This document shows, piece by piece, positions 55,072 to 62,489 of a stretch of 64,000 bases of DNA. The position numbers were made by a program, and so were the translations under genes. This stretch comes from Sediminicola sp040566555 (GTDB lineage Bacteria > Bacteroidota > Bacteroidia > Flavobacteriales > Flavobacteriaceae): positions 1 to 64,000 of the forward strand of contig NZ_JBEWYP010000005.1 of NCBI RefSeq assembly GCF_040566555.1. Direction: 5' to 3'. Below the pieces are notes generated by a model. The model made no database searches. It saw nothing but the letters and a program-made list of their open reading frames with translations, and had not been told where the DNA came from. Positions within the stretch are counted from its first letter, which is position 1. Each line of letters begins with the position of its first letter.

Positions 55072-56427
55072 TTAATAGTGACATTTACCACATTCCAATC
55101 CACCCATCTGAGCAGCAGTCAGTGTTTCTACACCGTACTTTTTGGAAAGTTCCTCATGTATCTTATCGTAGTACTCGTTACCCTCAACTTTTACATTGGT
55201 CTCCCTATGACAGCTGATACACCATCCCATTGTCAATGGTGAATATTGGTACATTATTTCCATTTCCTCCACAGGACCGTGACATGTCTGACATTCAACC
55301 CCGGCCACAGAAACGTGTTGGGAGTGGTTAAAGTAAGCAAAATCAGGAAGGTTGTGGATTCTTACCCATTCTACAGGTTGTGAATCACCAGTATACTTCT
55401 GGTTCTCCTCATCCCAACCGACAGCTTTGTAAAGTTTTTTAATTTCCCCTGTATAAAAATCATTGGTGTACCCGTTTGCCAAATCTTCTGGACTTGGCCC
55501 TTCTGGGTTACCTTTGTATTCGTAGATGGATTTATGACAGTTCATACACACATTCAATGCAGGAATTCCAGAATGTTTGGAAACTCTTGCAGAGGAATGA
55601 CAGTACTTACATTCTATTTCATTGTCACCCGCATGGATCTTGTGCGAATAGTGAATTGGTTGCACCGGTGCGTACCCTTGATCGATCCCAACTTGCATAA
55701 AGTAACCATATACATAATAGGCACTTCCCAAAAGAAGAAAGATCACGGTAACCAAAACTAAAAATTGATTTTGGGCGAAAGCTTTCCAGATTGGCGTTCT
55801 TTTCTGCGCCTTATCCTTTTCTACTACAACCCCATTGGCCTCAGCAATACGCCTCAAGGTCTGGTTGACCAAGACAAGCATTACCACCAATAAACCGAAT
55901 ACCAAAACCAAGGCACCCAAAATAAGCTCATTTGAGATTCCGGATGCAGCAGGTGCCTGCCCAGGAACTGCCCCTGGAACGGGAGGAACTACAGCCGCAA
56001 CTGGAGGAGCATCGGTATAAGCAAGGATATTATCAATATCAGCATTGCTCAATGTCGGAAAAGCCGTCATTGCCGCCTGATTGTACTCATTGTAGATTTT
56101 CACAGCAGCAGGATCGCCTGATTTAACCATTCCTGCACTGTTCTTGATCCAAGTGTACAACCACTCCCTATCATGCCTTTCAGTAACGCCAGCCAAAGCA
56201 GGGCCGGTCATTTTTCTATCCAAAGCGTGACAAGCAGCACAATTTTGATTAAACAATTGCTTTCCTTTTGCTGGGTCACCCGCAGACGCAGTAGCCTCTG
56301 CAGCAACCTCCGTATCCGCTGCAACAGCCTCCTCTTGAGAAAAAAGAGATGTTGAAGACAGTAGAAACACTACCAAACTGATACCTAAAAACTTAGAAAT
56401 TTGATTACGGTATGGAACCTTTTTCAT
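55072..56427 (-). CDS. actA: Alternative complex III subunit ActA, hexahaem cytochrome c
   Basis: This 451-residue membrane-anchored multihaem cytochrome has six CxxCH motifs: CAACH (63-67) in an N-terminal class I cytochrome domain, then CKYCH, CMNCH, CQTCH, CISCH and the C-terminal CGKCH. A signal/anchor (11-30), a Pro/Ala-rich linker (VVPPVPGAVPGQAPAA), and two hydrophobic helices (about 165-185 and 220-240) separate the domains. ActA is usually described as pentahaem, so the first domain is an extra fused cytochrome c. It is the first gene of the operon and starts about 80 bases after a -7 box at 56511-56518. Confidence 0.94.
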   Translation of the reverse strand: MKKVPYRNQISKFLGISLVVFLLSSTSLFSQEEAVAADTEVAAEATASAGDPAKGKQLFNQNCAACHALDRKMTGPALAGVTERHDREWLYTWIKNSAGMVKSGDPAAVKIYNEYNQAAMTAFPTLSNADIDNILAYTDAPPVAAVVPPVPGAVPGQAPAASGISNELILGALVLVFGLLVVMLVLVNQTLRRIAEANGVVVEKDKAQKRTPIWKAFAQNQFLVLVTVIFLLLGSAYYVYGYFMQVGIDQGYAPVQPIHYSHKIHAGDNEIECKYCHSSARVSKHSGIPALNVCMNCHKSIYEYKGNPEGPSPEDLANGYTNDFYTGEIKKLYKAVGWDEENQKYTGDSQPVEWVRIHNLPDFAYFNHSQHVSVAGVECQTCHGPVEEMEIMYQYSPLTMGWCISCHRETNVKVEGNEYYDKIHEELSKKYGVETLTAAQMGGLECGKCHY

Positions 56428-56510
56428 ATTAAAAATATTTCTATCGAAATCTTGGCACGATATTTACTTGATATTGTACAAGCTATACTTATCGCCGTTT
56501 AAATTGCTGA

Positions 56511-56518
56511 CAAAAATA
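56511..56518 (-). promoter_or_regulatory. Candidate -7 element of the act-cta operon
   Basis: On the minus strand the sequence is TATTTTTG (TAnnTTTG), 83 bases upstream of actA, leaving a leader of about 75 bases. No -33 TTG at 17-20 bases was seen. It is divergent from the SPOR gene promoter. Confidence 0.45.
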
Positions 56519-56598
56519 CGACATAGACTTTATTTTGGAAATGTTAATGGATTGATAATTTATAATTTATAGCCATTCTAAATAGAAAAATATTATAC

Positions 56599-56626
56599 TT
56601 GTTTGAAGGATAAAAAATTACTTTTG
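56599..56626 (+). promoter_or_regulatory. Promoter of the SPOR-domain gene
   Basis: TTG (56599-56601), 17 bases, then TACTTTTG (56619-56626) match the Bacteroidota promoter. The -7 element ends 31 bases before the ATG at 56658. Confidence 0.6.
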
Positions 56627-56657
56627 CAAAAGTCTTTAATACTAAGCTAGATACACT

Positions 56658-57029
56658 ATGAGAACAGTTTTCAACGCCCTGATATTGCTATTTTTTTCTA
56701 CGGTAAGTTTTGCCCAACAGGGAACAATTTCAATAGAGCAAGATCCAAAAATTGACGCCCTGGTCCAGATTTATAAGTCGAGCCCCGACATAGCGTCCGT
56801 GTATAGAATACAGATATATTTTGGATCCCTCAATGATGCAAAGGACATTAAAATGCAGGCGGAAGGGGATTATCCAGATTGGTATTCCAAGATAGATTTT
56901 ATCTCACCAAGCTACAGGGTGAGGATAGGCCAGTTTAAAACAAAGCTCGATGCAGAGCGCAATCTTATGGATGTTCGTAAGAAATATCCAAGCGCGATGC
57001 TTATACAGCCAGAGAAAAAACAGTCTTAA
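56658..57029 (+). CDS. Periplasmic SPOR-domain protein
   Basis: This 123-residue exported protein has a signal peptide (MRTVFNALILLFFSTVSFAQ). A C-terminal SPOR domain (about 48-115) is recognisable from VYRIQIYFGSLNDAKDIK and SPSYRVRIGQFKTKLDAERN. SPOR domains bind denuded peptidoglycan strands, typically at division sites. Unlike FtsN it has no membrane anchor. It is a single gene with its own promoter and a terminator shared with infB. Confidence 0.9.
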   Translation: MRTVFNALILLFFSTVSFAQQGTISIEQDPKIDALVQIYKSSPDIASVYRIQIYFGSLNDAKDIKMQAEGDYPDWYSKIDFISPSYRVRIGQFKTKLDAERNLMDVRKKYPSAMLIQPEKKQS

Positions 57030-57050
57030 TATTCTTACCTTTTTAAAACA

Positions 57051-57080
57051 AAAAAACCTGTCTTCCGACAGGTTTTTTTT
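57051..57080. terminator. Bidirectional terminator between SPOR gene and infB
   Basis: The arms 57051-57062 and 57067-57078 (AAAAAACCTGTC/GACAGGTTTTTT) pair over 12 bases with a 4-base loop. Eight T residues (57073-57080) follow on the plus strand and six T on the minus strand. It serves the two convergent genes. Confidence 0.93.
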
Positions 57081-57103
57081 ATGTAATATTCTAAGTATTT
57101 AGC

Positions 57104-59905
57104 TTACTTAAGCTTCTTCTTAACTGCTACTTCTTGGAAAGCTTCTACGATATCCAATTCCCTGATATCATTGTAGTTCTTAACCTGAAGACCACAATCG
57201 TATCCTTTGGCTACTTCCTTGACATCGTCCTTGAATCGTTTCAAAGAGGACAATTCACCGGTGTAAATAACAACACCATCACGGATCAAACGAATATTGG
57301 AGTTTCTAAAGATCTTCCCACTGGTAACCATACAACCTGCAATGGTTCCAACTTTAGATATTTTAAAGGTCTCCCTAATTTCTGCCGTACCTGAGATCTC
57401 TTCCTTCATTTCTGGAGAAAGCATACCTTCCATGGCATCTTTTAGATCATTGATCGCGTCATAGATAATGGAGTACATTCTGATATCTATTTCTTCTTTT
57501 TCAGCCATGGCCCTGGCATTACCCATTGGCCTTACGTTAAATCCAATGATTACCGCATCTGAAGCCGAAGCCAACAATACATCTGATTCTGTTATTGGAC
57601 CAACCGCTTTGTGAATAATATTCACCTGGATCTCATCGGTCGTTAATTTCTGGAAGGAATCCGTCAATGCTTCCACAGAACCATCCACATCCCCTTTCAG
57701 GATAATATTCAACTCTTTAAACTCACCTAATGCAATTCGTCTTCCAATCTCATCCAAGGTAATGTGACGCTGTGTCCTTACAGACTGCTCTCTCATCAAC
57801 TGGGCTCTTTTGGCAGCTATCTGCTTAGCTTCCCTCTCATCTTCCAGAACATTGAATTTATCACCAGCTTGTGGTGCTCCATCCAATCCTAAAATGGAAA
57901 TAGGTGTAGAAGGTCCTGCTTCTTTAACGATATTACCTCGTTCATCCTGCATGGCCTTAATCTTACCACTGCAAGTTCCCGCCAAGACATAATCTCCAAT
58001 CTTAAGCGTTCCAGATTGTACAAGGACAGTGGAAACATATCCTCTTCCCTTATCCAAAAATGCTTCAACTACGGTTCCCGTTGCCAAGCGATCTGGGTTA
58101 GCCTGCAATTCCAATATTTCGGCTTCCAACAATACTTTTTCCAGAAGCTCCTTAACTCCTGTTCCAACTTTTGCAGAGATATCATGGGACTGTATCTTAC
58201 CTCCCCAATCTTCTACCAGTAGGTTCATTTGAGCCAAACCTTCCTTGATCTTATCAGGGTTTGATGTTGGCTTATCAATTTTGTTGATGGCAAAGACAAT
58301 AGGTACACCAGCCGCTTGTGCGTGGCTAATAGCCTCTTTTGTCTGTGGCATGATCGCGTCATCCGCAGCCACTACAATAATGGCTATATCGGTGACCTGT
58401 GCTCCACGAGCCCTCATTGCGGTAAACGCCTCGTGACCAGGAGTATCTAAGAATGCAATCTTCTGACCGCCTTCAAGAGTCACACCATATGCTCCGATGT
58501 GCTGGGTAATACCCCCACTTTCACCTGCAATAACATTTTCCTTTCTAATATAATCCAGCAAAGAGGTCTTCCCGTGATCCACGTGACCCATTACTGTAAC
58601 AATTGGAGCTCTAGGCTTCAAATCTTCGGGTGCATCTTCAGCAACCTCGATAGTCTCCTCGATATCTGCTGAAACGAATTCTACCTCATACCCAAACTCA
58701 TCGGCTACGATAGATAGTGTTTCCGCATCCAATCTTTGGTTCATGGTTACCATGATCCCCAAGGACATACAAGCAGATATAATTTTTGTAGTAGGAACAT
58801 CCATCATCACCGCTACCTCGCTTGCCGTAACAAATTCGGTAACTTTAAGGATTTTGCTCTGCAATTCTTGCTGCTCAAGATCCTTCTCCGTTTGTTGACG
58901 GTGCTGATCTCTCTTGTCCCTTCTATATTTTGCTCCCTTACCTTTTTTGGATTTCCCTTGCAATTTCTCTAGGGTCTCACGTACTTGTTTTTGAACATCT
59001 TCCTCGGTAGGCTCTACTTTAGGGCCTTGGCTAAAACGTTGTCCAGGTGGCTTTCTTGGACCGCCTGGTGCATTTTTACCCCTTGGACCTGTTCCAGATT
59101 GTCTCGGACCTGTTTTTTGACCCGGAGTACTAACAATACGTTTTCTTCTCTTCTTTTTATCAGCACTGTCACCAGCTTTGGAAACCTCTTTCTTCTTCTT
59201 AGGTTTCGCAAATTTTGATAAATCTATTTTGTCCCCAGTGATTTTTGGACCACTAAGTTTCTGGTATTGCGTTGTGAGCGTTTCATTCTCAGGGGTCTTT
59301 TCAGCTTCTTCAGCAGGAGCTTTTTTCTCCTCTACTTTTTCTGCTTTCTCGGCCACCTTCTTTTCAGCAGGCTTTTCTGTCGCTACAGGTTTTTCAACCT
59401 CTGCTTTTTTCACGGGCACCTCAGCTTTCACCTCGGGCTTCTCCGCTACTACTTCTTCTTTCTTCTTCTCCTCTTTTACCGGCTCTGCAGCTTTTGCAGG
59501 AGTTTCCTCGACTGCCTCTGGCTCTTGCGCCTTCTTTTTAGGGGAAAGATCTATCTTACCTACTGTTTTTGGCCCAGATAGCTCCGCTTTCGCCTTCACT
59601 ACCTGCTCTGAAGCAGCTTTTTTCTCCCTCGCCAGTCTCTTCTCCTCTTGCTCTTGCTCCAATTGTTGACGCAGTGCCTCCTTCTCCTTCCTCTTCTCCT
59701 CACCAACTTCCTTGGATGCAACTTTCTTGCTCATATCCGTCTGGAACTCGTCCAAAAGAACCTGATACACCTCATTGGAAATTTTTGTTGTAGGCCTAGC
59801 TTCCACATCGTGACCTTTGGCCCCAAGGAAATCTACCGCCCTGTCCAGTGAAATATTAAGTTCCCGTAGAACTTTATTAAGCCTTATAGTTGCATTATCT
59901 GCCAT
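57104..59905 (-). CDS. infB: Translation initiation factor IF-2
   Basis: This 933-residue GTPase places fMet-tRNA on the 30S subunit and promotes subunit joining. It has an IF2 N-terminal domain (1-55) and a very long Lys/Glu/Ala/Pro low-complexity linker (about 60-330). The conserved IF2_N segment (about 355-400) and G domain follow, with MGHVDHGKTSLLDYI (P-loop near 437), DTPGHEAF and NKIDKP. Domains II-IV are at the C-terminus. It is third in the operon rimP-nusA-infB, 43 bases after nusA. The charged linker is longer than in many bacteria but usual in Bacteroidota. Confidence 0.98.
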   Translation of the reverse strand: MADNATIRLNKVLRELNISLDRAVDFLGAKGHDVEARPTTKISNEVYQVLLDEFQTDMSKKVASKEVGEEKRKEKEALRQQLEQEQEEKRLAREKKAASEQVVKAKAELSGPKTVGKIDLSPKKKAQEPEAVEETPAKAAEPVKEEKKKEEVVAEKPEVKAEVPVKKAEVEKPVATEKPAEKKVAEKAEKVEEKKAPAEEAEKTPENETLTTQYQKLSGPKITGDKIDLSKFAKPKKKKEVSKAGDSADKKKRRKRIVSTPGQKTGPRQSGTGPRGKNAPGGPRKPPGQRFSQGPKVEPTEEDVQKQVRETLEKLQGKSKKGKGAKYRRDKRDQHRQQTEKDLEQQELQSKILKVTEFVTASEVAVMMDVPTTKIISACMSLGIMVTMNQRLDAETLSIVADEFGYEVEFVSADIEETIEVAEDAPEDLKPRAPIVTVMGHVDHGKTSLLDYIRKENVIAGESGGITQHIGAYGVTLEGGQKIAFLDTPGHEAFTAMRARGAQVTDIAIIVVAADDAIMPQTKEAISHAQAAGVPIVFAINKIDKPTSNPDKIKEGLAQMNLLVEDWGGKIQSHDISAKVGTGVKELLEKVLLEAEILELQANPDRLATGTVVEAFLDKGRGYVSTVLVQSGTLKIGDYVLAGTCSGKIKAMQDERGNIVKEAGPSTPISILGLDGAPQAGDKFNVLEDEREAKQIAAKRAQLMREQSVRTQRHITLDEIGRRIALGEFKELNIILKGDVDGSVEALTDSFQKLTTDEIQVNIIHKAVGPITESDVLLASASDAVIIGFNVRPMGNARAMAEKEEIDIRMYSIIYDAINDLKDAMEGMLSPEMKEEISGTAEIRETFKISKVGTIAGCMVTSGKIFRNSNIRLIRDGVVIYTGELSSLKRFKDDVKEVAKGYDCGLQVKNYNDIRELDIVEAFQEVAVKKKLK

Positions 59906-59948
59906 AAATAGATATTCGTATTCTTATATTTTCCCGCTAATATATAGC

Positions 59949-61181
59949 TTAATCTTCTAATTCTTCTTTTAGCACACGCACAACTTCTAAAATTGTCTCC
60001 TCTTCTAAATCAGTACGTTTAACCAAATCATTCACATCCTGCTCGAGGACGCTCCTTGCTGTATCCAACCCAATTTTCTTAAGCTCGTCAATAACCCAGC
60101 CTTCAATTTCATCAGAAAATTCAGTCAATTCAACATCTTCTTCCACACCTTCGCGGAAAACATCAATTTCATAACCGGTCAATTGTCCGGCCAGTCTTAT
60201 ATTGTGACCTCCCCTACCAATAGCCTTGGAAACCTCCTCTGGCCTAAGGTATACTTGGGCTGTCATCTTTTCATCATCCAATTTTACCGAGGAAACACGA
60301 GCTGGACTCAATGCCCTGGTCACCAATAATTGTGCATTACTGGTCCAATTGATAACATCAATATTTTCATTCCCCAATTCCCTAACGATACCATGGATAC
60401 GGGAACCTTTCATCCCCACACAGGCACCAACTGGATCTATCCTATCATCATAGGAATCCACAGCTACTTTTGCTTTTTCTCCAGGAATACGTACCGCCTT
60501 TTTAATAGTGATCAAACCATCAAAAACTTCCGGAATCTCTTGGAAGAACAACTGCTCCAAAAACAATGGAGAAGTTCTGGACATAATAATGACAGGCTTG
60601 TTGCCTTTCAGCTCCACACTTTCAATTATTCCGCGAACGTTATCACCCTTCCTAAAGAAGTCTGCAGGAATCTGCTTGTCCTTTGGCATGATGATTTCAT
60701 TGCCTTCGTCATCCAATAAAATAATGGCCTTATGTCTAATATGGTGAACCTCTGCAGTGTAAATTTCACCTTCCAGATCCTTAAACTGCTTATAAATGGT
60801 TGTATTGTCGTGTTCGTGGATTTTAGAAATAAGGTTTTGACGCAAAGCCAAAATTGCCCTTCTTCCCAAATCTATCAATTTCACTTCTTCAGAAACATCT
60901 TCACCCACTTCAAAATCGGGCTCAATCTTGCGCGCTGCAGTAAGTGAGATCTCCTCATTGGGATCCTCAACCTCACCATCCTCTACAACAACCCTGTTTC
61001 TCCATATCTCTAAATCTCCTTTATCAGGGTTTATAATGATATCAAAGTTGTCATCTGAGCCAAACTTTTTCTTAAGAGCGTTTCTAAACACATCTTCCAA
61101 AATCGCCATCAGCGTAACCCTGTCAATGAATTTATCATCCTTAAACTCGGAGAAAGATTCTATCAGCGCAATATTTTCCAT
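59949..61181 (-). CDS. nusA: Transcription termination/antitermination factor NusA
   Basis: This 410-residue RNA-polymerase-binding factor modulates pausing, termination and antitermination. It has an N-terminal RNAP-binding domain (MENIALIESFSEFKDDKFID...), an S1 domain (about 135-200: GEIYTAEVHHIRHKAIILL), and two KH domains (ACVGMKGSRIHGIVRELGNENIDVI; RPEEVSKAIGRGGHNIRLAGQ). No acidic repeat domains follow, as in most non-proteobacteria. It lies 13 bases after rimP. E. coli NusA feeds back on its own operon leader, which makes the stem-loop at 61674-61694 of interest. Confidence 0.97.
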   Translation of the reverse strand: MENIALIESFSEFKDDKFIDRVTLMAILEDVFRNALKKKFGSDDNFDIIINPDKGDLEIWRNRVVVEDGEVEDPNEEISLTAARKIEPDFEVGEDVSEEVKLIDLGRRAILALRQNLISKIHEHDNTTIYKQFKDLEGEIYTAEVHHIRHKAIILLDDEGNEIIMPKDKQIPADFFRKGDNVRGIIESVELKGNKPVIIMSRTSPLFLEQLFFQEIPEVFDGLITIKKAVRIPGEKAKVAVDSYDDRIDPVGACVGMKGSRIHGIVRELGNENIDVINWTSNAQLLVTRALSPARVSSVKLDDEKMTAQVYLRPEEVSKAIGRGGHNIRLAGQLTGYEIDVFREGVEEDVELTEFSDEIEGWVIDELKKIGLDTARSVLEQDVNDLVKRTDLEEETILEVVRVLKEELED

Positions 61182-61194
61182 TCTGAACTACTAA

Positions 61195-61656
61195 TTAAAA
61201 TTTTAATACAACTTTTGCTTCTTGAATATCAGAAATTGCAATCTCTTGCTTTTTCTGAACTGTTACTTTACCCTTGCCCACAGGTTTGGGTTCACGTGCC
61301 TTCCACTCTAAAGTGATGCTATCTTCCGTTGCAGCCGTAAGTTTTCCTTCAAAATTACTATCTTGACTCCTTACTTCCAATATTCTTCCTATATTCTTTT
61401 TATACTGTCTTGGCATAACCAAAGGCGTGGTAGCTCCCGCAGATTCAACTTCTAAGGCAAAATCATGCTCTTCCCTGTCCAAATTGTGCTCAATGGTCCT
61501 ACTTACCGCCATGCAGTCTTTCAACGTTACCCCGTTATCACCATCTAACGTCACCTTGATCTTATTATCGGATGACATCTTAAAATCGATCAAAAACAGT
61601 GATTGATTCTCCTCTAGGGCCTGATTTAAAAGTTCTGTTACTTTGTCCTTCAACAT
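61195..61656 (-). CDS. rimP: Ribosome maturation factor RimP
   Basis: RimP is a 153-residue 30S maturation factor. Visible features: LFLIDFKMSSDNKIKVTLDGDNG, CMAVSRTIEHNLD and FALEVESAGATTPLVMPRQYKKNIGR (the VxSPG-like segment reads VESAGATTPL). The C-terminal SH3-like domain is recognisable from LEWKAREPKPVGKGK. It is the first gene of rimP-nusA-infB, preceded by a 60-base leader that holds a strong hairpin. Confidence 0.95.
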   Translation of the reverse strand: MLKDKVTELLNQALEENQSLFLIDFKMSSDNKIKVTLDGDNGVTLKDCMAVSRTIEHNLDREEHDFALEVESAGATTPLVMPRQYKKNIGRILEVRSQDSNFEGKLTAATEDSITLEWKAREPKPVGKGKVTVQKKQEIAISDIQEAKVVLKF

Positions 61657-61673
61657 AAATTTAAGTAATAAAA

Positions 61674-61694
61674 GAGGGGACTAATAGTCCCCTC
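61674..61694 (-). promoter_or_regulatory. Stem-loop in the rimP leader, attenuator-like
   Basis: GAGGGGACT (61674-61682) and AGTCCCCTC (61686-61694) form a perfect 9-base, GC-rich stem with a 3-base loop. On the minus strand it is followed by TTTTATTA. It lies between the predicted transcription start (about 61716) and the rimP ATG (61656), so it should be inside the transcript leader. It could be a terminator/attenuator, or also stop read-through from the upstream PepSY gene. Confidence 0.6.
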
Positions 61695-61722
61695 ATGAAT
61701 ACTTTATATTCTTTCAGCGGTG

Positions 61723-61753
61723 CAAATATACGATTTTTTATTTCACTTCCCAA
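61723..61753 (-). promoter_or_regulatory. Promoter of rimP-nusA-infB
   Basis: On the minus strand TTG (61753-61751), 20 bases, then TATATTTG (61730-61723) match the Bacteroidota consensus TTG-N19-TAnnTTTG well. Start of transcription would be near 61716. Confidence 0.7.
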
Positions 61754-61798
61754 TCAATTTTTGATCAGGGCTTTAAGAGAAACTCAAAAAGATATCAT

Positions 61799-62263
61799 TT
61801 AGTTCAGTCGCCTTCCATCAGCCGTAAACTCTATATCTTTTTTTTCACCGTCACGTTTGAATTCCACATCATAAAAAACACCTTTTGAATGATGATCCAC
61901 CTTTTCAATTTCTACGATTTCATAATCATCAAATTGTTCCTTGATCAGATCCCTTACTATTTTTGGCAAGTCGTCCTTATCTATACTTTGTTCCGTTTCA
62001 ATCCAATCCCCATTAGGTGAAAAATCGGCGCGGTAATGTTTCCCGTCCTTTTTAAATTTGGATTCGTAGTTCCCATTGCTGTCCTTTTTCCAATCCGGAT
62101 CGTTCTCCCCTGGATATTTGCTTTCAAAAGAGGCCTTTACCTCATCTGGAACTTGGCCCTGGGCTTTGGTTTGGCAGGCGGTCAACACCATTACCAGACC
62201 GGCAATCATTACAAGTGATTTGCCCATGCCTTGGAAAACAGACCCCATAGTGCTCTTCTTCAT
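61799..62263 (-). CDS. PepSY-like (beta-lactamase-inhibitor-like fold) lipoprotein
   Basis: This protein has 154 residues from the ATG at 62263, which directly follows the upstream stop (TAAAATG). An ATG at 62287 would overlap the previous gene and add eight residues. It has a hydrophobic signal with lipobox VLTAC. It then has two PepSY-like repeats: VPDEVKASFESKYPGENDPDWKKD...GKHYRADFSPNGDWIETE and LPKIVRDLIKEQFDDYEIVEIEK...YDVEFKRDGEKKDIEFTADG. Such small periplasmic proteins are common in Bacteroidota with unknown function. It is the last gene of a three-gene minus-strand operon. Confidence 0.86.
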   Translation of the reverse strand: MKKSTMGSVFQGMGKSLVMIAGLVMVLTACQTKAQGQVPDEVKASFESKYPGENDPDWKKDSNGNYESKFKKDGKHYRADFSPNGDWIETEQSIDKDDLPKIVRDLIKEQFDDYEIVEIEKVDHHSKGVFYDVEFKRDGEKKDIEFTADGRRLN

Positions 62264-62264
62264 T

Positions 62265-62477
62265 TTAATTATCATCTGTTTGTCCATCTACCTCTTCTTT
62301 TACATCTTTATAAGCTCCTTTCACCTCTTCCGCGGCACGATCAACACCATCCCCGGCCTCTTCACTTGCCCTTTCAATGGTATCCCTATCTTCCACTTCC
62401 TTCTTTTCCTCCCTGCAACCACTAATTCCGAAAACTAGGGAGGCGACCATTACTAATCCAAATACTGTTTTTCTCAT
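62265..62477 (-). CDS. Small charged lipoprotein
   Basis: This 70-residue protein has a signal peptide ending in lipobox FGISGC (Cys21). The rest is a strongly charged amphipathic helix rich in Glu, Asp, Lys and Ala (DTIERASEEAGDGVDRAAEE). It resembles the small entericidin/YtxH-like stress lipoproteins in style, but I do not recognise a family. It is 12 bases downstream of the HD/DUF5706 gene and 1 base upstream of the PepSY gene. Confidence 0.8.
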   Translation of the reverse strand: MRKTVFGLVMVASLVFGISGCREEKKEVEDRDTIERASEEAGDGVDRAAEEVKGAYKDVKEEVDGQTDDN

Positions 62478-62489
62478 GATACTTAATTT

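Noticed and set aside
59178..59669. 163-codon plus-strand frame opposite infB, rich in Phe, Ser and Ala
   Set aside because: It mirrors the Lys/Glu/Ala low-complexity linker of IF-2; composition is an artefact of that linker.
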